Under the pieces are notes generated by a model. The model made no database searches, was not told the DNA's origin, and saw only the letters and a list, made by a program, of their open reading frames with translations. A DNA stretch of 5,972 bases, taken from positions 1 to 5,972 of the forward strand of contig DITZ01000118.1 of the NCBI GenBank assembly GCA_002422985.1, written 5' to 3'. Both the position numbers and the translations under genes were made by a program. The stretch comes from Sphingomonadales bacterium UBA6171. GTDB taxonomy: Bacteria > Pseudomonadota > Alphaproteobacteria > Sphingomonadales > Sphingomonadaceae. Below, one piece after another: positions 1-4,793 of this stretch. Positions within the stretch are counted from its first letter, which is position 1; each line of letters begins with the position of its first letter.

Positions 1-712
1 TGCGCTTAGAGCCCGCTCCAAGAGCACCGGCAACTGCTTGTCGCGCTTCGCGGCGCGGCGCAGGATTCCCGCACAGGCTCGCGCGCTCAAATAGTACCGC
101 TGCGGCACGGCGCCAGTCTCCAAGATATCCGACAGCGAAGACACGGCGGCGGCGCTGGGGAACTCCGAAATATTGAGCGTCAAGAGTTCGGTAGGAGACC
201 CCATAGCCGAGTTCTGAAAATCCGGCCAGGAGGCAGGAGAACGCATGCGTTTCGTCAGCTTCGTAGCTGTCAGAGACCATGATTTCCGCCCCGTCTTCGG
301 GTGCGTTGTCACCTTCCAGGTCGATGTCCGGTGGACAAGGATCGGCAGCGTCGTGGGAAGTTGCTGAAAAAACGCCGGGCACGTTCTCCCAGACCAGCCA
401 GCGGGGCCGATATCGGTCAGCAATGGCAAGATAGGTAAGGGCGAGGTTGCCACGCGGATCAGCCAGTCCCTTTCGCAGTCCGGCGACGCTGAAGCTTTGG
501 CAGGGGGTTCCACCGACGAGAAGATCGACAGCTGCATCGGGCCACTCCTGGAATTTGGTCATGTCGCCCCAGTTCGGGACATCGGGATAGCGATGGGCCA
601 GCACCGCCGCCGGAAAAGCCTCAATCTCGCTGAAGGCCACCGCCCGCCAGCCCAGCGGATGCCAGGCCAGACTGGCCGCCTCGATGCCGGAGCAGACAGA
701 AAGGAAATTCAC
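1..712 (-). CDS. C5-cytosine DNA methyltransferase, 3' part cut by window edge
   Basis: Transfers a methyl group from S-adenosylmethionine to carbon 5 of cytosine in a specific DNA site. The 237 visible residues form one open frame with the family motifs in order: SAM-binding motif I (FLSVCSGIEAAS, residues 3-14), catalytic motif IV (GGTPCQSFS, Cys71 the likely nucleophile), motif VI (WENVPG, 108-113) and motif VIII (QRRRR, 186-190). The target-recognition domain and motifs IX-X lie beyond the edge. Start chosen is GTG at 712, which overlaps the upstream gene's TGA by four bases; no in-frame ATG lies closer. Between motifs VI and VIII, about residues 118-156 form an acidic insertion, and from about residue 60 on the codon use is less G/C-biased at third positions than in neighbouring genes. 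No restriction endonuclease is visible, so an orphan phage methyltransferase (restriction evasion or regulation) is likeliest. The family is certain; specificity cannot be read. Confidence 0.95.
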   Translation of the reverse strand, partial: MNFLSVCSGIEAASLAWHPLGWRAVAFSEIEAFPAAVLAHRYPDVPNWGDMTKFQEWPDAAVDLLVGGTPCQSFSVAGLRKGLADPRGNLALTYLAIADRYRPRWLVWENVPGVFSATSHDAADPCPPDIDLEGDNAPEDGAEIMVSDSYEADETHAFSCLLAGFSELGYGVSYRTLDAQYFGVPQRRRRVFAVGYLGDWRRAAAVLFERASLCGNPAPRREARQAVAGALGAGSKR

Positions 713-1146
713 CGCACCACCCCGCCGGCCATGACGATGCCCCGGCCCTCGGTCGCAACGGCGACCACGCCCCCCAGCACCTCGGCGGCCTGCTGCAATT
801 CGCGCGCAGCGGCATGGTCCGGCACACAGGCGGACAGCATCAGCCGCACGGCCTCCCGGCGCGGCTCGCGGGATTCCCATCCGGCGACCAGCGCGTCGGC
901 CACGGCTGCCGGCGGAAAATGTGCCACCACGCTTGCCTTGGCCGGCATCGGCTGCAGGCGCGGGCTGGTGGTGCGCCCCAGCCGGGTCAGATAGGCCAGA
1001 GCCCGGGTGCAGTCCATCCGCACCGAGCTGCTGTACCGCCCCGCATACCCCACCGCTTCCACCGCCGCGCCCAGATAGAACGGCAGCCGATAGGCCTCGA
1101 TCACGTCATACAGGCTGGCCCGGTCCAGGGGCACCCGCTCAGCCAT
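709..1146 (-). CDS. Unknown phage early protein, 145 aa
   Basis: I do not recognise this family. The frame is supported by position: its ATG overlaps the stop of the winged-helix gene by eight bases, and its TGA overlaps the methyltransferase GTG by four, so it is embedded in a translationally coupled series. The protein is Ala/Arg-rich, probably soluble and mostly helical, with no signal peptide, membrane span or cysteine cluster. The N-terminal half (residues 1-60) holds YDVIEAYRLPFYLGAAVEAVGY and then RMDCTRALAYLTRL; the C-terminal half alternates short helical stretches and ends in a Val/Gly-rich tail. Co-transcription with replication-like and methylation genes suggests an early accessory role, which is inference from position only. 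Confidence 0.75.
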   Translation of the reverse strand: MAERVPLDRASLYDVIEAYRLPFYLGAAVEAVGYAGRYSSSVRMDCTRALAYLTRLGRTTSPRLQPMPAKASVVAHFPPAAVADALVAGWESREPRREAVRLMLSACVPDHAAARELQQAAEVLGGVVAVATEGRGIVMAGGVVR

Positions 1147-1798
1147 GACCGGAGGCCCCGCCGCGCCGCGATCCCCGGCTCAGGCTTTGCAGCCCGCTGC
1201 CCAGCGCGATGACCGCGCCATCCGCCGCCGCACTGCCCCCCAGACTCCCACGCGCGCCGGGATAGGAACCGCCGCGCGGCACGCTGCCCATCGGGGCCTC
1301 GGCCGCGCAGGCCTTCGGCTCATCCTCATAGACCCCGCCGCTGGCCGCGATGGCCGCGCCATGTTGATCCGCACCCTGTCGCGCCATGCGTTCCTCCCAG
1401 TCTTCGGTGGTTTCAGCGGCCGGCTCGCCCAGCACAGCGGCATTGCCCGGCGCATCCGGGAAATCCGGCAAGGCGATGATCCGCCCCTTCCCGTCCAGCA
1501 CCAGCTCGCCATCCGCCGCCAGGTCACGCACGGCATCGCGCACCTGATCGGCGGCCAGCCCCAGCCGTTCCGCCATGGTCCAGATACTCGGATAGGCCTT
1601 GCCGGCACCGGCCAGCGCGATCAGATGCCGCCGCACCAGCAGCAGCGGGCGCAATATCTCCGCCTGTGTCGCATGCCGGCGAAAGGGGTATCGGTCCGGC
1701 CCGCTGAACGGTGCCCCCCGTGCCGGGCCGGGCACCTCTTCCACCGCACAGCCGCCCGGCACATACAGAAACCGCAGCGGAGTCGGGCGCTTCCTCAT
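1139..1798 (-). CDS. Winged-helix DNA-binding protein, possible phage replication initiator
   Basis: A 219-residue protein with a helix-turn-helix/winged-helix region at about residues 45-112. YPSIWTMAERLGL (69-81) and DQVRDAVRDLAADGEL (84-99) give the recognition helices, and VLDGKGRIIAL (100-110) gives the wing. This pattern is seen in regulators and in the N-terminal origin-binding part of lambda-O-like initiators. The remaining 100 residues are Gly/Ala/Ser-rich and probably disordered. ATG at 1798 overlaps the TGA of the CII-like gene (ATGA), with a GGAGG about nine bases upstream. Lying directly after a cII-like gene is the place of gene O in lambdoid phages, so a replication role is plausible. 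It is inferred: no DnaA-box-like or iteron array is visible inside the gene. A plain transcription factor is the alternative. Confidence 0.8.
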   Translation of the reverse strand: MRKRPTPLRFLYVPGGCAVEEVPGPARGAPFSGPDRYPFRRHATQAEILRPLLLVRRHLIALAGAGKAYPSIWTMAERLGLAADQVRDAVRDLAADGELVLDGKGRIIALPDFPDAPGNAAVLGEPAAETTEDWEERMARQGADQHGAAIAASGGVYEDEPKACAAEAPMGSVPRGGSYPGARGSLGGSAAADGAVIALGSGLQSLSRGSRRGGASGHG

Positions 1799-2325
1799 CG
1801 CCCGCCCTCCCCGCCTTTATCAGCGGCTGGCCCGGTCTTCTCCTCCTGGGCGATGCGCAGATCCAGCTCAACCTGCAGATGCGCCAGCAGCTGCATCAGT
1901 GCCTGGCCGCGGGCTTTCATCCCCCGCGCCTCCGCCGCATCCACCCGGCCGGGCGAGGCCTCGCTGGCCAGCGCATCGCAATAGCTGGCGGCCAGATCGG
2001 CATAGGCCCGGCTGCACGCCACGATGTCGCGCGCCAGATCATCGCTGGCCGGCGCCGGGTCCAGCCACAGCACCGCGCCGCCGCCCTCGCGCGCCAGAAA
2101 CTCGGTTACCGCCCGGCTCTTGCCGGTGGCTTCCAGCTTGCGCACATCGCCGACCGGCATGTGGTGCCCGGCCTCGGCATCATCGCAATAGCGCTGCACC
2201 TGGCTGCTGGACCGGTCCAGCAATTCCGCCACGCGGACCAGCCCGCCATTGGCATGCACCAGCATCGATACGGCATGCTTCAGGGTCGAGTTGACCCCCC
2301 GGCGGATTAACAGGGTATTTGCCAT
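1795..2325 (-). CDS. CII-like phage regulatory protein
   Basis: A 176-residue protein whose N-terminal 90 residues resemble the phage regulatory CII family (Phage_CP76 type). A helical segment (VNSTLKHAVSMLVHANGG, 11-28) leads into a helix-turn-helix (VRVAELLDRSSSQVQRYCD, 30-48), followed by the characteristic GHHMPVGDVRKLEATGKS (53-70). The C-terminal half is helical (about 95-160) with a charged, Gly-rich tail and may oligomerise. By family, such proteins activate or repress phage promoters when lysis or lysogeny is chosen. ATG at 2325 follows AAAAGGGG about nine bases upstream. It is the first gene after the 125-base gap at 2326-2450, which holds a strong hairpin, so its expression may depend on read-through from the cro promoter. 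Family assignment is from remembered pattern, without a search. Confidence 0.75.
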   Translation of the reverse strand: MANTLLIRRGVNSTLKHAVSMLVHANGGLVRVAELLDRSSSQVQRYCDDAEAGHHMPVGDVRKLEATGKSRAVTEFLAREGGGAVLWLDPAPASDDLARDIVACSRAYADLAASYCDALASEASPGRVDAAEARGMKARGQALMQLLAHLQVELDLRIAQEEKTGPAADKGGEGGR

Positions 2326-2423
2326 GCTCTTGCCCCTTTTCCTGTTGCGGCCCCTCGGGCCATCATCCCCGCATGAAACTGCGGTCCGTTTTTCTCAGCG
2401 CCCGTCCCGGCGCCTTGCTCATT

Positions 2424-2450
2424 CCGCCCCGGCCCGAAAGGACCGGGCGG
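2424..2450 (-). terminator. Strong GC hairpin after the small-gene cluster (tR1-like position)
   Basis: Ten base pairs with two single-base bulges (2430 and 2442) and a five-base loop at 2435-2439. In the minus-strand transcript it begins immediately after the TAG of the 2451-2660 gene. There is no U-tract after it, so it is not a canonical intrinsic terminator; Rho-dependent termination, attenuation or mRNA end protection are all possible. The rest of the 2326-2450 gap holds no convincing gene or promoter. Confidence 0.4.
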
Positions 2451-2660
2451 CTACTCCGCCGCCGATATGACTCCGTTGCGGCGCATCAGGGCCTGACTGG
2501 ATTCGGGCCGCGCAACCGGCACCGCCGAGTCGGAGCCAAGGGGATAGAAATGCCCATCCGGGGCCGGTGGCCGCTGCGCCGCCATCTTCAGATCAAGGCG
2601 CAGCGCCCGCAGCTCATAGAGAATCTCGGTCAACACCCGGTCGGTATGTGCATCGCCCAT
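2451..2660 (-). CDS. Small unknown phage protein, 69 aa
   Basis: A small protein of unknown function. The N-terminal half (TDRVLTEILYELRALRLDLKMAAQR, residues 6-30) would form one amphipathic helix with a leucine/isoleucine heptad-like face, perhaps a short coiled coil or partner-binding helix. The rest is Pro/Gly/Ser-rich and probably unstructured. No cysteine pair, signal or membrane segment is present. Translation is well supported by AGAGGAG about eight bases before the ATG at 2660. It lies 18 bases downstream of the preceding gene in the same transcript and ends at the strong hairpin. It could modulate one of the adjacent DNA-binding regulators, which is only inference from position. Confidence 0.65.
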   Translation of the reverse strand: MGDAHTDRVLTEILYELRALRLDLKMAAQRPPAPDGHFYPLGSDSAVPVARPESSQALMRRNGVISAAE

Positions 2661-2678
2661 GATCGCTACTCCTCTTTC

Positions 2679-2903
2679 TCAGGGGTGGTGATGAAGAACC
2701 GCCGCGCCATCCTGGCGCTGGCCGGTCTGATCCTGCTGGCCGCCTGCCGGGGCCGGCGCGTCCGTCCCCTGCGCTGCTGTCGCCATCAGCTGCGCCAGCG
2801 GCTTTTCATAGGCCAGCGCCGTCTTCACGAAACTGTCGCCCGGCGAGGGTTTCAGGATCGCCAGCGCCCCGGCCAGCAGCCGGATCAGTTGCTTCTCGGT
2901 CAT
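2679..2903 (-). CDS. Small unknown phage protein, 74 aa
   Basis: I start this gene at the ATG at 2903 rather than further upstream: that ATG overlaps the preceding TGA by four bases and has GGAGG ten bases before it, while the longer reading only shadows the upstream genes. The product begins MTEKQLIRLLAGALAIL and continues with an Ala/Leu-rich helical segment (residues 1-45), then a Pro/Gly/Gln-rich tail ending in three histidines and proline. The tail has low-complexity composition and may be poorly conserved. No domain is recognised. The opposite strand over the tail encodes a lipoprotein-like signal sequence (see findings), so the 3' limit is less certain than the start. Confidence 0.6.
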   Translation of the reverse strand: MTEKQLIRLLAGALAILKPSPGDSFVKTALAYEKPLAQLMATAAQGTDAPAPAGGQQDQTGQRQDGAAVLHHHP

Positions 2904-3145
2904 GCGGCGGGTGCCTCCGCGCCGGGGGCAGGGGCGTGACCCGCCATCCGCGCTTCCTCGGCATCCAGATATTTTTCCGCCGTCTCGACGATGCGCAGCG
3001 TCACCCGCCCCTCGCGCAGCCGCGCCACAAAGGTCGCGTCGTTCACCGCTTTCAGGCCAAAGGTGGTCTCTGCCAGCCTGCGGGCTTCGCAATAGGCGGC
3101 AATGCGGGTGGCAAACTCCGCCCTGAACAATCGAACATCCGTCAT
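2900..3145 (-). CDS. Small helix-turn-helix DNA-binding protein
   Basis: An 81-residue protein second in the cro operon. Residues 10-62 fit a short alphaproteobacterial DNA-binding pattern: a first helix (FATRIAAYCEARRLAETTFG), a turn, then KAVNDATFVARLREGRVTLRIVETAEKYL. The 'AVND.xFV..LREGR' core occurs in small HTH regulators where the Arg-rich stretch faces DNA. The tail is Ala/Pro-rich. Its ATG overlaps the cro stop by four bases and it has its own strong GAGGAG (3154-3159) eight bases upstream, so it should be made well. It may be a second Cro-like regulator or a partner of Cro. Target sites are not visible. The domain call is moderate, based on a remembered sequence pattern. Confidence 0.7.
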   Translation of the reverse strand: MTDVRLFRAEFATRIAAYCEARRLAETTFGLKAVNDATFVARLREGRVTLRIVETAEKYLDAEEARMAGHAPAPGAEAPAA

Positions 3146-3369
3146 GCGGCTGACTCCTCTGACGTGCCGGCATCGGTCGCGGGCTTGATCATCCAGTCAT
3201 TGGCGGTCACCTCGCCGGCGGTCGCCTCATGAATGACATGCACCGTGGTCCAGTCCGGCATGTTGATGCCCCGGCACAAACGGCTGATCGTCGCCGCGCT
3301 GAGCTGGGTGCGCTGGCCGAACACATCGAGGGTCAGGCCCTCGCGTTTGAGATAATCGGAAAGTGTCAT
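3142..3369 (-). CDS. Cro-like helix-turn-helix repressor
   Basis: A 75-residue Cro/YdaS-type DNA-binding protein. The helix-turn-helix spans about residues 14-35 (LDVFGQRTQLSAATISRLCRG), followed by a third helix and the family signature HEATAGEVTANDW (47-59). There is no further domain, as expected for Cro. It is the first gene of the leftward operon, divergent from the CI-like gene. An AAGG lies about eight bases before the ATG, and the first operator ends only nine bases before it, so bound repressor would cover the cro promoter and possibly the mRNA 5' end. The leader would be very short. The likely role is to repress the CI promoter and favour lytic growth, competing for the operators at 3379-3410 (inferred from position). 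Confidence 0.85.
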   Translation of the reverse strand: MTLSDYLKREGLTLDVFGQRTQLSAATISRLCRGINMPDWTTVHVIHEATAGEVTANDWMIKPATDAGTSEESAA

Positions 3370-3378
3370 GGCCCGGAC

Positions 3379-3395
3379 CTTACACCGGGTGTAAG
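3379..3395. promoter_or_regulatory. Operator 1 (oR-like), perfect 17-bp palindrome
   Basis: CTTACACCGGGTGTAAG is a perfect palindrome with 8-base arms around a central G (3387). It lies in the cro-cI intergenic region, nine bases from the cro start codon. Its 15-base core recurs exactly at 3936-3950 and with one change at 3970-3984. Binding by the CI-like and/or Cro-like protein is inferred from position and recurrence. Confidence 0.85.
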
Positions 3396-3410
3396 TTACA
3401 CTGCAAGTAA
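3396..3410. promoter_or_regulatory. Operator 2 (oR-like), imperfect half-site copy
   Basis: TTACACTGCAAGTAA matches the left half of the operator core fully (TTACAC) and the right half partly (only the outer GTAA pairs with TTAC). Its centre (3403) is 16 bases from that of operator 1, so the two sites abut. The degenerate half suggests weaker binding, as with graded lambda operators. A weak minus-strand hexamer pair, TTGCAG (3406-3401) and TGTAAG (3384-3379) with 16-base spacing, would put the cro promoter inside both operators. Confidence 0.6.
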
Positions 3411-3462
3411 GATTTCACGCCATGGCATGGTGCGGCATTTCATGGGCGCGCATCATACGGAC

Positions 3463-3795
3463 ATGGTGAACAGCAATCTCAAGCGGCCCAAATACCGGGC
3501 GACGAATCTGCGGGCCTGGCGGGAATATCGCGGCCTGACTCAGGAAACCCTTGCCGAACGCGCCGAGGTGTCCACCGCGACGATCTCCCGGCTGGAGAAC
3601 GGCAATCAGATTTATACCCAGCCCCTGCTCGAAAGACTGGCCGAAGCACTGGGATGCGAAGCCTCCGACATCATCGTCAGAATGCCCCCAGGCAGCACAG
3701 ACTATGATTTGTGGGAGGTAATTCACGGCATGACGGATGAAGAACGCCGCCGCGCCGTCAACGTGTTGAAGGCGATTACCGACAAGGTCGCCTGA
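3463..3795 (+). CDS. CI-like phage repressor, short form without peptidase domain
   Basis: A 110-residue XRE-family repressor. The helix-turn-helix domain covers residues 14-72 (LRAWREYRGLTQETLAERAEVSTATISRLENGNQI...LAEALGCEASDII), a textbook Cro/C1-type fold. A short linker (73-80) leads to a C-terminal helical segment (YDLWEVIHGMTDEERRRAVNVLKAITDKV) that probably dimerises. The S24/LexA-type self-cleaving domain of lambda CI is absent. I chose ATG 3463 because the domain starts just after it and the frame's earlier ATGs (3427, 3442) encode unlike residues without a ribosome-binding site; no start here has a strong one. It is divergent from cro, with the operators 53-84 bases upstream, and is followed by a terminator. 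It should hold both early operons silent in the lysogen. Confidence 0.88.
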   Translation: MVNSNLKRPKYRATNLRAWREYRGLTQETLAERAEVSTATISRLENGNQIYTQPLLERLAEALGCEASDIIVRMPPGSTDYDLWEVIHGMTDEERRRAVNVLKAITDKVA

Positions 3796-3843
3796 CCGGA
3801 CAGCATCGGCCTTCCTGTTTTCTCGATTGTCTACATAAGAACC

Positions 3844-3874
3844 TCTCGCACTCTATTGCAGTGCGGGATTTTTT
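3844..3874 (+). terminator. Rho-independent terminator after the repressor gene
   Basis: A nine-base-pair stem (3844-3852 with 3860-3868, one G-T wobble) with a seven-base loop, CTATTGC, followed directly by six T residues (3869-3874). It is a canonical intrinsic terminator on the plus strand, 49 bases after the repressor stop codon. It separates repressor transcription from the rightward operon, so that operon needs its own promoter. Confidence 0.9.
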
Positions 3875-3887
3875 CGTTATGGGACGG

Positions 3888-3916
3888 TTAACCTTTTTTA
3901 CCGAATATTTTATACA
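3888..3916 (+). promoter_or_regulatory. Candidate promoter of the rightward (pL-like) operon in an AT-rich island
   Basis: TTAACC (3888-3893) and TATACA (3911-3916), 17 bases apart, make a moderate sigma-70-type pair (four of six matches each). They lie in the only AT-rich stretch of the window, about 3875-3960. A second possible -10, TAAAAT (3948-3953), overlaps operator 3, though it lacks a good -35. In either case the operators at 3936-3985 would lie on or just downstream of the start site, where bound repressor would block transcription. The exact start site is uncertain. Confidence 0.5.
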
Positions 3917-3935
3917 ACTTTTAATATTACTGTTG

Positions 3936-3950
3936 TTACACCGGGTGTAA
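3936..3950. promoter_or_regulatory. Operator 3 (oL-like), exact copy of the operator core
   Basis: TTACACCGGGTGTAA, identical over 15 bases to the core of operator 1 some 550 bases away. It lies upstream of the rightward operon and overlaps the alternative -10 TAAAAT. Exact recurrence of a palindrome at the second early promoter points to shared repressor control. Confidence 0.85.
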
Positions 3951-3968
3951 AATATGCCTTGCGTCTAA

Positions 3969-3985
3969 CTTACGCCGGGTGTAAG
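3969..3985. promoter_or_regulatory. Operator 4 (oL-like), one-mismatch copy
   Basis: CTTACGCCGGGTGTAAG differs from operator 1 by a single base (G for A at 3973) over all 17 positions. Its centre is 34 bases from that of operator 3, close to three helical turns, which would allow side-by-side binding on the same DNA face. Confidence 0.8.
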
Positions 3986-4166
3986 TCTGTCGGTGTCGCC
4001 GCACCCTGTTGTGCCCGACCCGCCAGAGCCGGCCAGCGGTAGAAAAGGCCCGCAAGACAGAAAAGCGAAAGGTGTCTGAGCATCCGTGAGGGTCCAGGGG
4101 GCGGCGTCGTGACCCGCCCTCACTCCCCCGGCCTCCGGCCCGCGCTTTGCCTTATGGGACCAGACC
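3986..4166 (+). other. Untranslated leader of the rightward operon with a hairpin at 4086-4123
   Basis: No gene is supported in these 181 bases. A hairpin can form: GTGAGGG (4086-4092) pairs with CCCTCAC (4117-4123), or GTGA and an inner GGGCGG (4099-4104) pair with TCAC and CCGCCC (4114-4119). The two foldings compete for the same 3' arm, which could allow switching. No T-tract follows, so it is not a simple terminator; an antitermination (nut-like) or translation-control role is possible but unproven. Only a weak ribosome-binding site (GGGA, 4156-4159 region) precedes the next ATG. Confidence 0.4.
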
Positions 4167-4793
4167 ATGCCGAAGAAAGGTCACAACGCCGGGCCCCTCG
4201 CCTCAGAACGCCTGCGCGGGTTTATTGAGCGCTGGGAGCGGCTGGCCGAGGAAAAGAAGGCAATCACCGAAGACCAGGCCGATATCATGGCCGAGGCGAA
4301 AGCCAGTGGCTTCGACGTGAAAACCATCCGCCGTATGATCCAGCTGCGCAAGCTGTCGCCCGATGAGCGCGCCGAACAGGAATCCCTGGACGATATCTAC
4401 ATGGCGGCCCTCGGCATGCTGGCCGATACCCCGCTGGGCAATGCCGCGATCCGCCGGCTCAGCCCGGCACCCTCTTCCCCTGATGATGCTGGCGATCCGG
4501 ACGGCGATACCCCGCCCTTTATCGCCGACCCGCCGGGTGCAGAACCTGCCCCTGATGTGACGGTCGAACAGGCCGCCGCCCTCGGCAAGGCCGCCCAGGA
4601 AGCCGGCAAGCCGGTTACAGCCAATCCCTTCCCCGCGCGGGATCCGCGCCGCGCCGCCTGGGATGGCGCCTGGTGTCAGGCCGCCGGCTCCGATGGCATG
4701 GATATTCCCGCATCGTGGAAGCGCACGAAGAAGCCGAAGCCCAATGATGGCGCGGCGGGCGCGGGCGACGATAATGCCGGGCCGGCAGCATGA
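4167..4793 (+). CDS. GapR-like (DUF2312) domain fused to a ribosome-modulation-factor-like domain
   Basis: A 208-residue, two-part protein. Residues 10-84 are a clear DUF2312/GapR domain: LASERLRGFIERWERLAEEKKAITEDQADIMAEAKASGFDVKTIRR and then IQLRK...DIYMAALG. In Caulobacter the roughly 90-residue GapR is a nucleoid-associated protein that binds overtwisted, AT-rich DNA and helps topoisomerases. A Pro/Asp-rich linker (100-132) follows. Residues 135-172 (AAALGKAAQEAGKPVTANPF...RRAAWDGAWCQA) match the pattern of the ribosome modulation factor family, which binds 70S/100S ribosomes in hibernation, followed by GSDGMDIPASWKR and a basic tail. It is first in the rightward operon, and its TGA overlaps the ATPase ATG. 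The GapR call is firm; the RMF call is moderate. The fusion suggests linking nucleoid and ribosome control of the host, which is inference. Confidence 0.9.
   Translation: MPKKGHNAGPLASERLRGFIERWERLAEEKKAITEDQADIMAEAKASGFDVKTIRRMIQLRKLSPDERAEQESLDDIYMAALGMLADTPLGNAAIRRLSPAPSSPDDAGDPDGDTPPFIADPPGAEPAPDVTVEQAAALGKAAQEAGKPVTANPFPARDPRRAAWDGAWCQAAGSDGMDIPASWKRTKKPKPNDGAAGAGDDNAGPAA

Noticed and set aside
1145..1984. Plus-strand open frame of 279 codons
   Set aside because: It is antisense to the winged-helix and CII-like genes, which have ribosome-binding sites, stop/start overlaps and recognisable folds; its Arg/Pro/His-rich product has no domain.
1599..2310. Two further plus-strand frames (1599-2294 and 1711-2310)
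   Set aside because: They overlap each other and the minus-strand CII-like gene, and have shadow composition.
2364..2423. A 19-codon minus-strand frame in the gap before the CII-like gene
   Set aside because: Very short, no clear ribosome-binding site and no recognisable sequence.
2903..3173. Upstream extension of the 2679-2903 gene
   Set aside because: The extended residues only shadow the 2900-3145 HTH gene; the internal ATG at 2903 has a proper GGAGG and an ATGA overlap.
3229..3462. Upstream extension of the CI-like gene
   Set aside because: It would run through the operators and into the cro coding region; the HTH domain begins only after 3463.
3993..4079. Possible 28-codon leader peptide from GTG at 3993
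   Set aside because: No ribosome-binding site and no sign of a regulatory codon run.
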